Origin: Brevundimonas diminuta
Lineage (GTDB): Bacteria > Pseudomonadota > Alphaproteobacteria > Caulobacterales > Caulobacteraceae
Length of the DNA: 64,000 nt
Assembly: GCF_022654015.1 (NCBI RefSeq)
Contig: NZ_CP073063.1
Span: 1,426,001-1,490,000 of the forward strand
Direction: 5' to 3'
In this document: one piece after another, positions 20,091-27,381 of the stretch
How the letters are laid out: each line of letters opens with the position of its first letter
How positions within the stretch are numbered: the stretch's first letter is position 1
Position numbers and translations under genes: made by a program
Notes under the pieces: model-generated
Seen by the model: the letters and a program-made list of their open reading frames with translations, nothing else
Databases searched by the model: none
Told to the model about the DNA's origin: nothing

Positions 20091-20627
20091 ATGAAACAAC
20101 TATTCGGCGGGCTGGTGCTGGCCCTTGCGTTGATGACCGCGCCTGCGGCCACGGCCGGGACAAACGATGTGTCGGCCGAGAAGCTGGCCTTGGCCAACAA
20201 GTTCATCGCCCTGATCCAGGGCGAACAGATGGGCGCTTCGCTGGGTCAGATGACGGCGATGATGATGCCGCGATCGGAGACGATGTCGGCTGAGCAGGCG
20301 GCCGAATTTCGCGAAGTGATGGCGGAGGCGACCGCGAGCATGCTGCCCCGCATGTTCGAGGCCATCGCGCCAATCTATGCCGACATCTTCACGCTGGAAG
20401 AACTGCAAGCGCTGGTCGATTTTTATCAGAGCGATGTCGGCCGCTCGATGATGAGCAAGAGCTATGCGGCGACGCCTCGGATCGGTGCGGCGATCCAGGC
20501 CATCATGCCGGAGCTTATGGCCGACATGGGAGACCAGCTCTGTAATCGTCTGGAATGCACGCCAGAACAAAGGCGTGAGGTGAAGGCCGCCATGGCCAAC
20601 GCGGCGCTGGGCCAGGCGGCCAAATAG
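20091..20627 (+). CDS. Exported DUF2059 family protein (copy 1)
   Basis: A 178-residue protein with a signal peptide (MKQLFGGLVLALALMTAPAATAG). The mature domain has the DUF2059 pattern: ...FTLEELQALVDFYQSDVGRSMMSK, in which the FYxSxxGR motif is diagnostic. The C terminus has a Cys pair around LCNRLECTPEQR. The function of the family is unknown; it is periplasmic by prediction. A related but divergent copy lies at 23537. The two bracket four unrelated genes inserted between rplA and rplJ. Confidence 0.85.
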   Translation: MKQLFGGLVLALALMTAPAATAGTNDVSAEKLALANKFIALIQGEQMGASLGQMTAMMMPRSETMSAEQAAEFREVMAEATASMLPRMFEAIAPIYADIFTLEELQALVDFYQSDVGRSMMSKSYAATPRIGAAIQAIMPELMADMGDQLCNRLECTPEQRREVKAAMANAALGQAAK

Positions 20628-20630
20628 GAA

Positions 20631-21239
20631 TCAATAAGCCGCCGTGAAGCGGGCGCGGCTGTGCTTGGGGTTCTCCAGCTCGTCGACCATGGCGACGGCG
20701 TAGTCGGAGAAGCCGATCTTGCTATCGCCCTTGGCGTCCACGACCAGTTGGTCGGTCCCGGTGCGATAGCGGCCCAGGCGCGGCGTTTCCTCGATCAGGG
20801 CGGCGGGGGAGAAGAAGGTCCAGTCGATGTCCGTTTCCTGACGCAGGTCGTCCAGGAAGGTCAGCCCGCCCTTGGCGATGGGCTTCCATTCCGCCGGGAA
20901 CTGCGGCGTGTCGAACAAGAGGACGCCGGGCGCGACCTCCAGGCTGGCGGCGCCGCCGGTGACGAGCAGGCGCGGGACGCCGGCGGTCTTCAACGCGTCA
21001 AGGATCGTCGCGGCGGGAACATCAAAGTGCAGGGCGCTGATGACCGCGTCCGAACCCTTGATTAAGTCGGCGAGCGCGGCGGCGTCCGAGGCGTCGCCGG
21101 CGACAGGAGTGACGCCGGTGACGGCCGGGATCGCTTCCGGCTTGCGGGCGGTGGCGGTGACCGTGTGACCGCGCGCGGCCAGTTCCTTGGTGATTTCCGA
21201 GCCGGCGCGACCGCTGGCGCCGAGGACTGCGACTTTCAT
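20631..21239 (-). CDS. NAD(P)-binding (NmrA/atypical SDR-like) protein
   Basis: A 202-residue Rossmann protein. It starts MKVAVLGASGRAGSEI, the GxxGxxG dinucleotide motif, and has no classical SDR Tyr-x3-Lys. It resembles the YwnB/NAD(P)H-binding group, often a flavin or quinone-type reductase. The start at 21239 is supported by AGGAG about 8 bases upstream. It is divergent from an HxlR-type regulator, with a 17-base palindrome between them, so it is probably the target of that regulator. The substrate is unknown. Confidence 0.87.
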   Translation of the reverse strand: MKVAVLGASGRAGSEITKELAARGHTVTATARKPEAIPAVTGVTPVAGDASDAAALADLIKGSDAVISALHFDVPAATILDALKTAGVPRLLVTGGAASLEVAPGVLLFDTPQFPAEWKPIAKGGLTFLDDLRQETDIDWTFFSPAALIEETPRLGRYRTGTDQLVVDAKGDSKIGFSDYAVAMVDELENPKHSRARFTAAY

Positions 21240-21253
21240 GGAAGGCTCCTGTA

Positions 21254-21270
21254 GGTATCCAATGGATACC
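21254..21270. promoter_or_regulatory. Probable HxlR-family operator
   Basis: The perfect inverted repeat GGTATCC-AAT-GGATACC is centred in the 53-bp gap between the divergent NAD(P)-binding gene and the HxlR gene. Size, symmetry and GTATC half-sites match known HxlR/YodB-type operators. It lies close to both starts, so binding would repress both genes. Confidence 0.65.
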
Positions 21271-21292
21271 AGGTGCGCTATGGGGTGCGCCC

Positions 21293-21709
21293 ATGCAAGA
21301 CGGCACCTCTCAGACACCTGGTCACCTTCAAGAAACCTGGCTGCGCGGCGATGTGTTCGCAGCGAACTGTCCGACGCGGCAACTGCTGGACCGCATCGCC
21401 GACAAATGGAGCACCCTGATCCTGATCGTGCTGGGCGAGGGGCCGATCCGCTTCAACGCCCTGAAGCAGCGGGTCGATGGGGTGTCGCAGAAGATGCTGA
21501 GCCAGACGCTGAAGTCGCTGGAGCGCGACGGGCTGGTGTCGCGCTCGGTCGTGGCCACCGTGCCGGTGTCGGTGACCTATGCGGTCACGCCGCTGGGCCG
21601 GACCCTGATGGCGGCGATGCAGTCCATGATCGACTGGGCCGAGACCCGGATGCCGGAAGTTGCGGCTGCGCAAACGGCCTATGATCAGCGATCCTCCGAC
21701 GACCACTGA
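21293..21709 (+). CDS. HxlR-family winged-helix transcriptional regulator
   Basis: A 138-residue dimeric winged-helix protein. The HxlR domain (about 25-115) begins CPTRQLLDRIADKWSTLIL, including the conserved Cys26 that senses oxidants or electrophiles in YodB, HypR and QorR relatives. The recognition region is VSQKMLSQTLKSLERDGLVSR. The divergent NAD(P)-binding gene and the shared palindrome suggest it controls that gene and itself. A redox-responsive repressor is the inferred role; the inducer is not known. Confidence 0.9.
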   Translation: MQDGTSQTPGHLQETWLRGDVFAANCPTRQLLDRIADKWSTLILIVLGEGPIRFNALKQRVDGVSQKMLSQTLKSLERDGLVSRSVVATVPVSVTYAVTPLGRTLMAAMQSMIDWAETRMPEVAAAQTAYDQRSSDDH

Positions 21710-21778
21710 CTTTTTTATCGTGTGCGGCGAACGGCCACGCTCGACCCGCGTTCCTGTCGCGACCTTGAAGGGGGCGAT

Positions 21779-22861
21779 ATGTTCGGACTGGGAAAACTGA
21801 TGGGCGACAAGCCTGGTGTGGGCGGCCACGACCCGTGGAAGGGGCGCCTCGCGTTCGGCGCCATCGTGCTGGTGGCGGCCTATTTCGCGGTCCAGCTGAT
21901 CGTTACCTTGCAGACTTTGTGGCTGCTGATCTTCGGGGCCATCGTGGTGTCGGTGATCCTGCGCGCCCTGGCCGATCCCATCGTGCGCTGGCTGAAGGCG
22001 CCGGATCCGCTGGCCGTCTTTCTGTCGCTGCTGATTGTGATTGCGGTGCTGGCAGGCGTGCTGACCTTGTTTGGAACCCAGATCACCGAACAGGTCGTGG
22101 CCCTGTCCGCCGTGGTGCCGCAAGGGTGGGAGCAGGTTCAGTCCTGGATCCAGGCCCAGCCCTATGCCGCGCAGCTGTTGGAACAACTGCAGGGGCTGGG
22201 CGGGCGCGCCGGTCAAGCGCTGCAGGTCGCTCAGAAGTTCGCCCTGGGTTTCGCATCGGGCGTCACCACCCTGGTTCTGGTCGTGGTCGCGGGCGTCTTC
22301 CTGGCGATCGAACCCGCCAAGTCGCGTGAGGGGTTGCTGTCCATGCTGCCCATGGATCGGCGGCCGCGAATGCGCGAAGTGCTGAACAGCTGTGGCAAGG
22401 CGTTGAAGGGTTGGCTGAAGGCGCAGCTGTTCTCGATGGTTCTGGTCGGGACGCTGACCGGGGTCGGTTTGGCCATCATCGGCGTGCCGTCGGCGCTGGG
22501 GCTGGGTCTGCTGACGGGACTGGCGCAGTTCGTGCCGATCGTGGGACCCATCGTCTCCACCGTGCCGGCTGTGCTGGTCGGCGCCACGCAAGGGTGGCAA
22601 ACGGCCCTGATGACGCTGGCGCTCTATGTCGTTGTGTCTCAGCTGGAGAGCAACTTCATCACGCCGATGGTGCAGAAGAACGTGGCCAACCTGCCCGTCG
22701 TGCTGGGCATCTTCGCCGTCGTGGGCATCGGCACCCTGTTCGGGCCGCTGGGCGTGCTGTTCGCCACGCCGCTGGCGCTGGTGCTGCACACCCTGATCAC
22801 CATGCTTTATCGTCAGGACGTGCTGGGCGATCCGAAGGCCAAGGCGCCCGGCGAGAAATAA
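21779..22861 (+). CDS. AI-2E family transporter / PerM-like permease
   Basis: A 360-residue inner-membrane protein of the AI-2 exporter (YdiK/PerM/TqsA) family. A first pair of helices lies at about 20-65 and further helices at about 70-100. A long soluble segment follows (about 110-165). The conserved C-terminal helices include LGLLTGLAQFVPIVGPI and FGPLGVLFATPLALVLH. The start at 21779 is supported by AAGGGGG upstream. In many alphaproteobacteria a perM gene sits next to purM and hdaA. Here the family member is about 9 kb away. Substrate unknown. Confidence 0.9.
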   Translation: MFGLGKLMGDKPGVGGHDPWKGRLAFGAIVLVAAYFAVQLIVTLQTLWLLIFGAIVVSVILRALADPIVRWLKAPDPLAVFLSLLIVIAVLAGVLTLFGTQITEQVVALSAVVPQGWEQVQSWIQAQPYAAQLLEQLQGLGGRAGQALQVAQKFALGFASGVTTLVLVVVAGVFLAIEPAKSREGLLSMLPMDRRPRMREVLNSCGKALKGWLKAQLFSMVLVGTLTGVGLAIIGVPSALGLGLLTGLAQFVPIVGPIVSTVPAVLVGATQGWQTALMTLALYVVVSQLESNFITPMVQKNVANLPVVLGIFAVVGIGTLFGPLGVLFATPLALVLHTLITMLYRQDVLGDPKAKAPGEK

Positions 22862-23014
22862 ATGGGACCGTCCGTGGTCTGACAACTTGACGCAGGCTTC
22901 GCGATCCCGTTTCGAGGGCGGCCGCGACCGGCAGACCTGGAACCAGACGTGAAGATTGGGCGAGCGCCAGCACAAATCGTCAGGACCGCTCACGCGATGG
23001 GCGAGGGCTGAGGC

Positions 23015-23467
23015 GTGGCTCAGGCCCGGTCGAAACGCACCACCCGCTCCGAGACCCGGCAGGTCGCGGCCCTGCCGTGGCGGCTGGAGGACGGCGAGCG
23101 TCGCATCCTGATGATCACCTCGCGCGAAACGCGACGCTGGGTGATCCCCAAGGGCGGGCGGATGGTCGGCAAGAGCGATCCCGAGGCCGCCGCCCAGGAG
23201 GCGATGGAGGAGGCGGGGGTCAAGGGGGATGTCGACACCCAGTCCATCGGCGTCTTCCGCTACGCCAAGGGTTTGAAAGACGGCGGCGTGCGCCAGTGCG
23301 TGGTGTCGGTCTATCCGCTGGAAGTGCTGATCCAGATGGGCGCCTGGCCCGAAGCGCATCAGCGCGAGCGCCGCTGGATGAGTCTGAGCGAGGCGGCGGA
23401 TCTGGTTCATGAGCCCGATCTGGCCGCGCTGATCCGCGACTTCGACGCCACGCCGCTGGAAGATTAA
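23015..23467 (+). CDS. Nudix hydrolase
   Basis: A 150-residue Nudix-fold protein starting at a GTG codon. The Nudix box lies in GGRMVGKSDPEAAAQEAMEE followed by AGV. The EExGV metal-binding end is intact, but the usual Arg-Glu is Gln-Glu and the first conserved Glu is Lys. WVIPKGGR before the box and AAAQEAMEEAG are typical of the DIPP-like (diphosphoinositol/nucleotide polyphosphate) subgroup common in alphaproteobacteria. The substrate cannot be assigned. Confidence 0.85.
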   Translation: MAQARSKRTTRSETRQVAALPWRLEDGERRILMITSRETRRWVIPKGGRMVGKSDPEAAAQEAMEEAGVKGDVDTQSIGVFRYAKGLKDGGVRQCVVSVYPLEVLIQMGAWPEAHQRERRWMSLSEAADLVHEPDLAALIRDFDATPLED

Positions 23468-23536
23468 GCAACCGTCGGTCGAATTCGACTGGTCTGCGGG
23501 CTTGAGCCTTCCGATAAGAGGGCGGGGGAGGCCATC

Positions 23537-24106
23537 ATGATCATCACACGAAAACGGGCGCTGGCCGCGTCGCTGGGTCTGGCGCTGGGTCTGAGCGCGA
23601 CAGGCGCGCACGCGCAGGCGGCTCAGTCCGAAACGGTCGTCGTCACGCGCGTCGAGCCGGCGCTGCAGGACGCCGGCCTGGCGCGCCGCAGCGCCCTGGC
23701 GCGCGAACTGGTCGACCTGTCCGTCGGCCCGAACTTCATGAAGGAGTTCGAGCGCTTCATCGTCGCGCAGATGGGCGAACTGGATAAGAAGGGCGGCGAA
23801 GAAGCGATTTGGGTGCGCACCAACATGCCGTCCATGGCGAGCAGAATGATCGAGCGGTTCATGGATGACTTGGCCCCGGTCTACGGCTCCGTCTTCACAG
23901 AAGAAGAACTCGTCGCTCAGATCGCATTTTATCGCACGGCTGTCGGGCGCTCTGTCGCGGCCAAGACGATACCCTTGAGCATGGCCTCACAGGAGGTCGA
24001 GACCGCAGCGATGACGAACCTTCTGGAGGAGTTCGAGAGCAAATATTGCGCCCGGTTCGATTGCGGCGAGGGCGAGCAGACCGGGGCCAAGCCTAGCCGG
24101 CGTTAA
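23537..24106 (+). CDS. Exported DUF2059 family protein (copy 2)
   Basis: A 189-residue protein with a signal peptide ending ATGAHAQ (about residue 28). The mature part carries the DUF2059 motif FTEEELVAQIAFYRTAVGRSVAAK and ends with a Cys pair (YCARFDCGEGE). It matches the first copy at 20091 in the FYxxxxGRS motif and C-terminal cysteines but is otherwise diverged. A strong GAGGGCGGGGGAGG-type ribosome site region precedes the start. Periplasmic; role unknown. Confidence 0.82.
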   Translation: MIITRKRALAASLGLALGLSATGAHAQAAQSETVVVTRVEPALQDAGLARRSALARELVDLSVGPNFMKEFERFIVAQMGELDKKGGEEAIWVRTNMPSMASRMIERFMDDLAPVYGSVFTEEELVAQIAFYRTAVGRSVAAKTIPLSMASQEVETAAMTNLLEEFESKYCARFDCGEGEQTGAKPSRR

Positions 24107-24231
24107 GCCGGGTTGATTTCCAACGGCGGCGCCTGTAAGAGCGCCGCTTCCCGTCGGAGGTTCATCTTCTGACGGTCCTGTCCGAGAACTTCGGGGCGTG
24201 GGGGTCACCCAGGCCATAACTGTCAGAGAGC

Positions 24232-24416
24232 CCTCTGACGCCGTGGGGAGATGGGGACGCGACCTTGCGCTGTCAGCCCGCATTCCGGGATGGACGCCGT
24301 CAGACGCATCCTTCGGACAATAAGACCGGCCCGACGTTTCGCAGCGATGCGACGCGCTTTGGCCAATCCGTCGTCGGGAATAAGCCCGGCGGCGAATACC
24401 AAGACTGGAGACCGCA
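24232..24416 (+). promoter_or_regulatory. Long structured leader of rplJ-rplL (candidate L10 leader)
   Basis: The 310 bases before rplJ hold no gene. They contain a perfect hairpin GTCAGAG-AGCC-CTCTGAC (24232-24249) and further GC-rich pairing up to the ribosome site TGGAGACC. In most bacteria the L10(L12)4 complex represses rplJL through such a leader. The assignment here is by position and structure only. A smaller stem (24126-24147) just after the preceding gene may act as its terminator. Confidence 0.4.
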
Positions 24417-24932
24417 ATGGATCGCGCTCAAAAAGCCGAGTCTATCGAATCGCTCAAGGGCGTTTTCGCCGACGCCGGCAGCGTGGTCGTGACCCACAAC
24501 CTGGGTCTGACCGTTGCGGAAATGGAAGATCTGCGTGGCCGTCTTCGTAAAGAAGGCGGCGCGTTCAAGGTGGTCAAGAACCGCCTGGCGCTGAAGGCGC
24601 TCGAAGCCGAGGAAGGCAGCGAATACCACAACCTTTTCAAGGGTCCCGTGGGCATCGCCTATTCCGAGAACCCCGGTACGGCCGCCAAGGTCGCCACCGA
24701 GTTTGCCAAGGCCAACGATCGCTTCAAGATCGTCGGCGGCTTCATGGGCTCGACCGTCGTTGACCAGAAGGGCGTGGACGCACTGTCCAAGCTCCCGACG
24801 CTCGACGAGGTTCGCGGTCAACTCATCGGCCTGCTCAACGCGCCTGCGACCCGTATCGCCGGCGTGCTGCAAGCACCCGCCGGTCAGCTGGCTCGCGTGT
24901 TCAACGCCTACGCCACCAAGGAAGCCGCGTAA
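24417..24932 (+). CDS. rplJ: 50S ribosomal protein L10
   Basis: A 171-residue L10, base of the ribosomal stalk that carries L7/L12 dimers. It starts MDRAQKAESIESLKGVFADAGS. The conserved rRNA-binding N-terminal domain includes GGAFKVVKNRLA and ANDRFKIVGG. The C-terminal helix that binds L12 contains PATRIAGVLQAPAGQLARVFNAY. rplL follows after 62 bases in the usual pair. No secE-nusG-rplKA linkage is left because six genes have been inserted upstream. Confidence 0.98.
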   Translation: MDRAQKAESIESLKGVFADAGSVVVTHNLGLTVAEMEDLRGRLRKEGGAFKVVKNRLALKALEAEEGSEYHNLFKGPVGIAYSENPGTAAKVATEFAKANDRFKIVGGFMGSTVVDQKGVDALSKLPTLDEVRGQLIGLLNAPATRIAGVLQAPAGQLARVFNAYATKEAA

Positions 24933-24994
24933 GCGGCCCAGCCTTTCATCTCTGCATCACTCTCTAAAACCAATCCTCCGAAGGAAAACTGACA

Positions 24995-25378
24995 ATGGCT
25001 GACCTCGCCAAGATCGTCGAAGACCTGTCCGCTCTGACCGTCCTCGAAGCTGCTGAACTCTCCAAGCTGCTGGAAGAAAAGTGGGGCGTCAGCGCCGCTG
25101 CTCCGGTCGCCATGGCTGCTCCGGCCGCCGGCGGCGGCGCTCCGGCTGAAGCTGCCGAAGAGCAAACCGAATTTACCGTCGTCCTGGTCGACGGCGGCGA
25201 CAAGAAGATCAACGTGATCAAGGAAGTCCGCGGCGTCCGTTCGGACCTGGGTCTGAAGGAAGCCAAGGACCTGGTCGAAGGCGCTCCGCAGAACGTCGTC
25301 GAGAACGTCTCCAAGCAACAAGCCGACGAAGTCGCCAAGAAGCTGACGGAAGCCGGCGCCAAGGTCCAGATCAAGTAA
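24995..25378 (+). CDS. rplL: 50S ribosomal protein L7/L12
   Basis: A 127-residue stalk protein. The N-terminal dimerisation domain (about 1-35, [22 protein letters not shown]) is joined by an Ala/Pro/Gly hinge (about 40-57) to the C-terminal domain that recruits elongation factors ([24 protein letters not shown]). Normal length. A terminator with a GAAA loop follows, so rpoB downstream is not in the same simple transcript; 7.8 kb of other genes intervene. Confidence 0.99.
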   Translation: MADLAKIVEDLSALTVLEAAELSKLLEEKWGVSAAAPVAMAAPAAGGGAPAEAAEEQTEFTVVLVDGGDKKINVIKEVRGVRSDLGLKEAKDLVEGAPQNVVENVSKQQADEVAKKLTEAGAKVQIK

Positions 25379-25414
25379 GATCTGACTTTCGGCATTTGCT
25401 GAAGATCGGAAAGG

Positions 25415-25444
25415 CCCGGCGGGAAACCGCCGGGTCTTTTTTGT
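25415..25444 (+). terminator. Intrinsic terminator of rplJ-rplL
   Basis: CCCGGCGG (25415-25422), tetraloop GAAA, CCGCCGGG (25427-25434), then TCTTTTTT. Confidence 0.88.
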
Positions 25445-25508
25445 TGGCCTATTGCGCGGAGCGCTGCTTGAGGCCGGGCGCTGGTGTGGTGCGTGGAGCG
25501 CTCAGCGC

Positions 25509-26426
25509 TCAGCGCTGGGGGCGGGTGCGGGCGGCGAAGAAGGCCCACAGGGCGTCGTTGTCGGCGACCCAGCTGTGGCCGCCGCCGGCCGTGATGCGGC
25601 CCACCACGTCGGTGCCGTCGCGGCAGACGGCGTAGCCCTCTTCATAGACCTTGTCGGCGATCCAGCGGGTGTCGCGCACCTGGGTGCAGCCGTTCAACTG
25701 GGCCCAGCGCTGTTCGGCGGCGTGCATGGTGTAGCTCCAATAGCCTGCGCCGCCGCCCTGAATCGGATTGGTGGTGTCGGCGTCGCCGGCGAAGGCGATG
25801 ACCGGCATGGGGCGCGAAGGGCGGCAGGTGGCGGGATCCGGCTCCTGCGGACGGTCCTTTCTGGGATTGCCGGCGCGCAAGCCGACGACCGGGGCGATGG
25901 CGGCGAAACGGTCGGCGGCGACGCAACCCAGCCAGGAAGCCATCCGCCCGCCGCCCGACAGGCCCGTCGCATAGACGCGGCCGTCATCGACGCATCCCTG
26001 GTCGGCCAGATAATCGATGGCTCCCGTCAGATAGGCGACGTCGTCTGCATCGCCGGGACCGGGGACCGCGCCGGTGACGGTCGGCACGCCGGGGATGTTC
26101 CAGACGAACCCTTGATCGATCGGAATGCCGGCGTCGGGCGCGGCGACGATGAAGCCATGCCGATCCGCCGCCTCCGCCAGGCCGGAAGACGCCAGCATCT
26201 TCTCTCCCGTGCCGCCGCTGCCGTGCAGCAGGAAGACCAGAGGCGCCGGCTTTGCGGGGTCAAAACCGATGGGCAGGTGGATCCGCATGGTGCGTCCGGT
26301 GCGGCCGATGGCGACGGCCTGGGTCGCGCCCGACTGTCCGATGTTGCAGGGGCCGGCCGCCTGCGCCGACGGGCTGAAGATCATCAGGCCCATCAGGGCG
26401 GCGAACAGACCGAACCAAGGCTTCAT
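25509..26426 (-). CDS. Secreted polyhydroxybutyrate-depolymerase/feruloyl-esterase-like hydrolase (LpqC type)
   Basis: A 305-residue exported alpha/beta hydrolase. The signal peptide is MKPWFGLFAALMGLMIF...AQAA. The oxyanion region is FLLHGSGGTG. The nucleophile elbow is GLSGGGRM. The C-terminal catalytic His is probably in GGGHSW. Disulfide-forming cysteines are scattered (DQGCVDD, SWLGCVA, NGCTQ), as in esterase LpqC-type depolymerases. Start 26426 is preferred to upstream in-frame codons because it opens the signal peptide. It likely cleaves an extracellular polyester or phenolic ester; the substrate is unknown. Divergent from the DJ-1-like gene. Confidence 0.88.
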   Translation of the reverse strand: MKPWFGLFAALMGLMIFSPSAQAAGPCNIGQSGATQAVAIGRTGRTMRIHLPIGFDPAKPAPLVFLLHGSGGTGEKMLASSGLAEAADRHGFIVAAPDAGIPIDQGFVWNIPGVPTVTGAVPGPGDADDVAYLTGAIDYLADQGCVDDGRVYATGLSGGGRMASWLGCVAADRFAAIAPVVGLRAGNPRKDRPQEPDPATCRPSRPMPVIAFAGDADTTNPIQGGGAGYWSYTMHAAEQRWAQLNGCTQVRDTRWIADKVYEEGYAVCRDGTDVVGRITAGGGHSWVADNDALWAFFAARTRPQR

Positions 26427-26545
26427 GCGACGTCGTCTCCGCTGATCGAGGCCGGCAGGGTGGGATGTTTTCGGCATCGAGGCCAGTCTTGAGCGGCGCC
26501 GTGCGGCTTCCCATCTGTGGACACCCCAAGACGGAGCCATCCCCT

Positions 26546-27226
26546 ATGAAAATTCTGTTGGTGCTGACGTCGCACGATCAACTCGGCGACACGGGCAAGA
26601 AGACCGGCTTCTGGCTGGAAGAACTGGCGGCGCCCTATTACGCGCTGAAGGATGCGGGCGCGGAGATCGTGCTGGCCTCGCCCAAGGGCGGTCAGCCGCC
26701 GCTGGACCCCAAGAGCGACGACCCCGACGCCCAGACCGACGATACGCGCCGGTTCAAGGCCGACCCCGAAGCCCAGGCCGCCCTGGCCTCGACCGTCGTC
26801 CTGTCGTCGGTGAAGGCCGAGGATTTCGACGCCGTCTTCTATCCCGGCGGACACGGACCGCTGTGGGACCTGGCGAACGACGCCGACTCCATCGCCCTGA
26901 TCGAGGCCTTCGCCAAGGCGGACAAGCCAACCGGCTTCGTCTGCCATGCGCCCGGCGTGTTGAAGTCGGTGAACGGGCCGGACGGCAAGCCGCTGGTCAA
27001 CGGCCGCAAGGTGACCGGCTTCACCAACTCCGAAGAGGAGGCCGTGGGCCTGACCGACGTGGTGCCGTTCCTGGTCGAGAACGTGCTGACCGCCAACGGC
27101 GGCGACTACTCCAAGGGGCCGGACTGGGGCTCCTATGTGTTGACCGACGGCAAGCTGGTGACCGGCCAGAACCCCGGCTCGTCGCACGCGGCGGCCGAGG
27201 CGCTTCTGAAGCTGTTGAAAGCGTAA
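26546..27226 (+). CDS. DJ-1/PfpI (class I glutamine amidotransferase-like) protein
   Basis: A 226-residue protein of the Hsp31-like DJ-1 branch. The nucleophile elbow GFVCHAPGVL has Cys133 followed by His. An early Glu in TGFWLEEL could pair with it, as in glyoxalase III and YhbO/HchA-type enzymes. GGHGPLWDLA precedes the elbow. The ribosome site ACGGAG supports the start at 26546. Likely roles are protein or methylglyoxal detoxification; the exact activity is not readable. A palindromic repeat separates it from the convergent M61 gene. Confidence 0.9.
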   Translation: MKILLVLTSHDQLGDTGKKTGFWLEELAAPYYALKDAGAEIVLASPKGGQPPLDPKSDDPDAQTDDTRRFKADPEAQAALASTVVLSSVKAEDFDAVFYPGGHGPLWDLANDADSIALIEAFAKADKPTGFVCHAPGVLKSVNGPDGKPLVNGRKVTGFTNSEEEAVGLTDVVPFLVENVLTANGGDYSKGPDWGSYVLTDGKLVTGQNPGSSHAAAEALLKLLKA

Positions 27227-27233
27227 GGAAAAA

Positions 27234-27371
27234 CTGTCTCCTCCCCGCGATGCGGGGAGGGGGAGCGCTAAGCGGTGGAGGGGTTCTTGAAGTCCCACAG
27301 ACCTATAGAGCCCCTCCGTCGCGACGCGAAGGCGCGCCGCGCCACCTCCCCACCGAGTGGGGAGGAGACAG
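27234..27371. repeat. Palindromic interspersed repeat, family A copy 2
   Basis: Outer arms CTGTCTCCTCCCC (27234-27246) and GGGGAGGAGACAG (27359-27371) are exact inverted repeats. The inner core GCGGTGGAGGGGTTCTTGAAG and GCCCCTCCGTC matches the elements at 8773 and 60251. It lies between convergent genes and could terminate both. Confidence 0.8.
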
Positions 27372-27381
27372 TCGCCCAGAG

